DNA of 6,026 nucleotides, from NCBI GenBank assembly GCA_014802705.1, contig JAAVBR010000066.1, positions 1 through 6,026 on the forward strand, in the 5' to 3' direction. This document shows positions 4,685 through 6,026 of the stretch, piece after piece (positions within the stretch are counted from its first letter, which is position 1; every line of letters begins with the position of its first letter). The translations under genes were made by a program, and so were the position numbers. The DNA is from a bacterium. GTDB taxonomy: Bacteria > Pseudomonadota > Alphaproteobacteria > Rs-D84. Under the pieces are notes generated by a model, which was not told the DNA's origin, ran no database searches, and saw only the letters and a program-made list of their open reading frames with translations.

Positions 4685-5884
4685 ATGGATTCGATAACAG
4701 ATATTTTTTCCGACAGTCAGGATTTATCCTGTGCCTATGACACGCGCGATGTGGGGTGGCACATTGAAAACCACGGGGCCGAAACGATTGTCGGTACGAT
4801 CAAGACATTAAGTGATGTCTTTGTGGAATGGTACCTGTATGACAACACCCAGGAAAAAGATATTGAATCTTTCCTGGCGAACGAAGGGTTGGCGTTAATC
4901 CTGACACCGGATGACTTTATGGCCTTGATGACAGGGACGGCGTACCTGGATGAAATGCTGTGTTCGGTTATTCAGGCCAAGTTGCCGTTTGCATTAAGTG
5001 GCGAACGCCTGCAAAGCCTGAATGACGTGGTCAAAAAACAGATAAAATATCCCTGTATCCCGTGTCGCGATATGGATGCGGCGGTGGCATTGATCAATGA
5101 TATTCGCGCCTATGAAAAAGAAATAAAAATGCAAAAGCAGCGCGAATATAACCAGGGTTATTATTCCAAAAACCAGGAACATATGCGCCAGTATCATCGG
5201 GATTATTATCATAAAAATTTACGTCAAGCCCGCCGGGAATATTATGAAAAAAATATGGATCATATATTGGAAAGACGTCGGGAATATTATTATAAAAATA
5301 AAGACAAAATTAAAGAATCCCGCCGGGAATACTATATCAGAACCAAAGAACAGCAAAGCGCATATAAACAGAAATATTACCTGGAAAACAAAGATAGAAT
5401 CCGGGAAAACTGTCAGAAATATTATGACAGAAACCAGGAAAAAATCAAAGAATACAACCGGGAATATTATCGTAAAAATCGCGAAAAAATCCGGGAAAAA
5501 CACCGGCTTACGGACAAAAGTCATTATGCCGAGCACAAGGCGGAACACATGGAAAGACAAAGACGCCTGCGCCAGCGCTATGCCGATCAAAAGATAAGCG
5601 CCCTGAAAATGTGTCCGGCGTTTATGTTCCTGAGCCAATTGCGTACCGTTGATTTTCAATTATACCGGACACAGTACAAGGTTAATGAAAACATTGTGAA
5701 CAAGGCATGGAAAGACTGTGCGGCGTTACAGTGCGGCAATACGAACCTGTGTCCGTTGGTCGCAGGCAATGTGCAAGATGCCGTGGTTCGTGCCCAATGT
5801 TCCATGCCGCGTGTCTTTGAATTTGATATGGCGGTGGCAAAAATTCAAAATATTGTCGCGCAATTGAAACAGGCCGAAAAATAA
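4685..5884 (+). CDS. Tandem Tyr-Tyr repeat protein (399 residues), function unknown
   Basis: I do not recognise a functional family. Residues 1-145 form a non-repetitive acidic N-domain with a CIPC motif (124-127). Residues 159-274 are eight tandem repeats of about 15 residues, consensus YYxKNxEKIxExxRE, highly charged and predicted to be one long helix. Residues 275-305 continue as a basic helix. Residues 306-399 form a second non-repetitive domain with clustered Cys (C345, C350, C356, C372), possibly metal-binding or disulfide-bonded. There is no signal peptide or membrane segment, so it is probably cytoplasmic. Similar YYxKNKEKI repeats occur in unrelated phage and eukaryotic proteins, so the repeat alone does not give function. 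The ATG lies 7 bp after the LysM stop with no clear ribosome site, suggesting translational coupling and a shared operon. Confidence 0.85.
   Translation: MDSITDIFSDSQDLSCAYDTRDVGWHIENHGAETIVGTIKTLSDVFVEWYLYDNTQEKDIESFLANEGLALILTPDDFMALMTGTAYLDEMLCSVIQAKLPFALSGERLQSLNDVVKKQIKYPCIPCRDMDAAVALINDIRAYEKEIKMQKQREYNQGYYSKNQEHMRQYHRDYYHKNLRQARREYYEKNMDHILERRREYYYKNKDKIKESRREYYIRTKEQQSAYKQKYYLENKDRIRENCQKYYDRNQEKIKEYNREYYRKNREKIREKHRLTDKSHYAEHKAEHMERQRRLRQRYADQKISALKMCPAFMFLSQLRTVDFQLYRTQYKVNENIVNKAWKDCAALQCGNTNLCPLVAGNVQDAVVRAQCSMPRVFEFDMAVAKIQNIVAQLKQAEK
5159..5506 (+). repeat. Eight tandem 45-bp coding repeats (one 36 bp)
   Basis: Units begin at residues 159, 174, 186, 201, 216, 231, 246 and 261. 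Unit 2 is 12 residues instead of 15. At DNA level, forms of CGGGAATATTAT recur at unit junctions. The block is visibly richer in A and T than the flanking parts of the same gene. The units are diverged, not recent perfect copies. Confidence 0.85.
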
Positions 5885-5903
5885 AGCCCAAAAAGCGACA
5901 TTT

Positions 5904-5932
5904 TTCCCCGCATGTCGCGGGGAATTTTTTTT
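5904..5932 (+). terminator. Terminator of the LysM/Tyr-repeat unit
   Basis: The perfect 8-bp stem TTCCCCGC/GCGGGGAA (5904-5911 with 5917-5924) has a 5-nt loop and is followed by eight T. A competing 7-bp stem GCGACAT/ATGTCGC (5895-5901 with 5912-5918) overlaps it. Confidence 0.92.
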
Positions 5933-5945
5933 GTGAAATAATCCC

Positions 5946-5974
5946 TTGTTAAAAATCGTCCAATCCGCTAGGAT
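5946..5974 (+). promoter_or_regulatory. Promoter of the second hairpin cassette
   Basis: -35 TTGTTA (5946-5951), a 17-bp spacer, and -10 TAGGAT (5969-5974), each matching four of six consensus bases. On its own it is moderate. Its spacer and its 25-nt distance to the following hairpin equal those of the promoter at 2255-2227, which raises confidence. Confidence 0.6.
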
Positions 5975-5980
5975 ACTTGG

Positions 5981-6026
5981 GCCAGAGGGAATGCGCCCTA
6001 TGCCTAATCCAAACCACCGTTTGGAT
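5981..6026 (+). ncRNA. Candidate leader or small RNA with the conserved hairpin, cut by the window end
   Basis: The predicted transcript contains CTATGCCTAATCCAAACC (5998-6015), identical to the minus-strand copy C at 2203-2186. It is followed by GTTTGGAT (6019-6026), which pairs perfectly with ATCCAAAC (6007-6014). If the sequence beyond the edge continues TAGGCAT and a T-run, this is the same 14-bp, 6-nt-loop terminator as at 2201-2168, with loop CCACCG in place of CCAACC. A purine stretch AGAGGGA (5984-5990) lies upstream of ATG at 6000. A normal coding start at 6000 is therefore the alternative reading. Confidence 0.5.

Noticed and set aside
3625..4686. Long minus-strand open frame (353 codons) opposite the LysM gene
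   Set aside because: Its product is His/Arg/Pro-rich and without any domain, while the plus strand encodes a clear LysM protein over the same bases. It is a GC-skew shadow.
5219..5659. Minus-strand open frame with hydrophobic product (146 codons)
   Set aside because: The apparent membrane protein (Phe/Ile runs) is the antisense of the Lys/Tyr/Glu-rich repeats and has no independent start signals.
5981..6026. Start of a tRNA or other known structured RNA at the window end
   Set aside because: No cloverleaf, D-loop or T-loop motifs can be seen. The hairpin is explained by the repeated cassette.

Overview
The window looks like chromosomal DNA of an alphaproteobacterium, probably an uncultured host-associated (gut-type) lineage. 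This rests on the alphaproteobacterial form of the LysM/Ig-like membrane protein, on intergenic palindromes of the CGTCATCCCG...CGGGATCCA kind, and on a very Cys-rich secreted protein of a style I associate with gut alphaproteobacterial genomes. The lineage call is inference from memory; no database was consulted. I found no phage, transposase, CRISPR, tRNA or rRNA gene.

Layout. 1-435 is the 3' end of dnaK (+), closed by a strong terminator. 465-839 has no gene and is a mosaic of two palindromic repeat families. 889-1422 (+) is an unrecognised 177-residue protein with its own likely promoter. It converges on a 206-residue secreted Cys-rich protein (1458-2078, -), and the two share a bidirectional terminator. 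2079-2255 is a regulatory region. 2293-3372 (-) is a 6-phosphofructokinase family protein with an altered nucleotide/Mg site. Divergent promoters at 3400-3445 separate it from a two-gene + strand unit: a LysM membrane protein (3487-4677) and, 7 bp later, a protein with eight tandem Tyr-Tyr repeats (4685-5884). After its terminator, a further promoter and hairpin begin at 5946 and run off the window edge.

The most notable feature is a promoter-hairpin cassette seen twice. At 2255-2156 (-) a near-consensus promoter (17-bp spacer) is followed, 25 nt after the -10, by a perfect 14-bp hairpin with a 6-nt loop and a U-rich tract, so it is an intrinsic terminator. Downstream, just before the ribosome binding site of the Cys-rich protein gene, lies a third copy of the repeated strand. 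It can pair over 18 bp with the 3' arm of the terminator hairpin. This three-segment layout is that of an attenuator with mutually exclusive folds. At 5946-6026 (+) the same hairpin recurs behind a promoter with the same 17-bp spacer and the same 25-nt distance, cut by the window edge. I know of no named RNA family that matches it.

The genes do not form one pathway: a chaperone, a glycolytic-type kinase, cell-envelope proteins and proteins of unknown role. Most transcription units are short, each with its own promoter and a G/C-stem terminator next to the stop codon.
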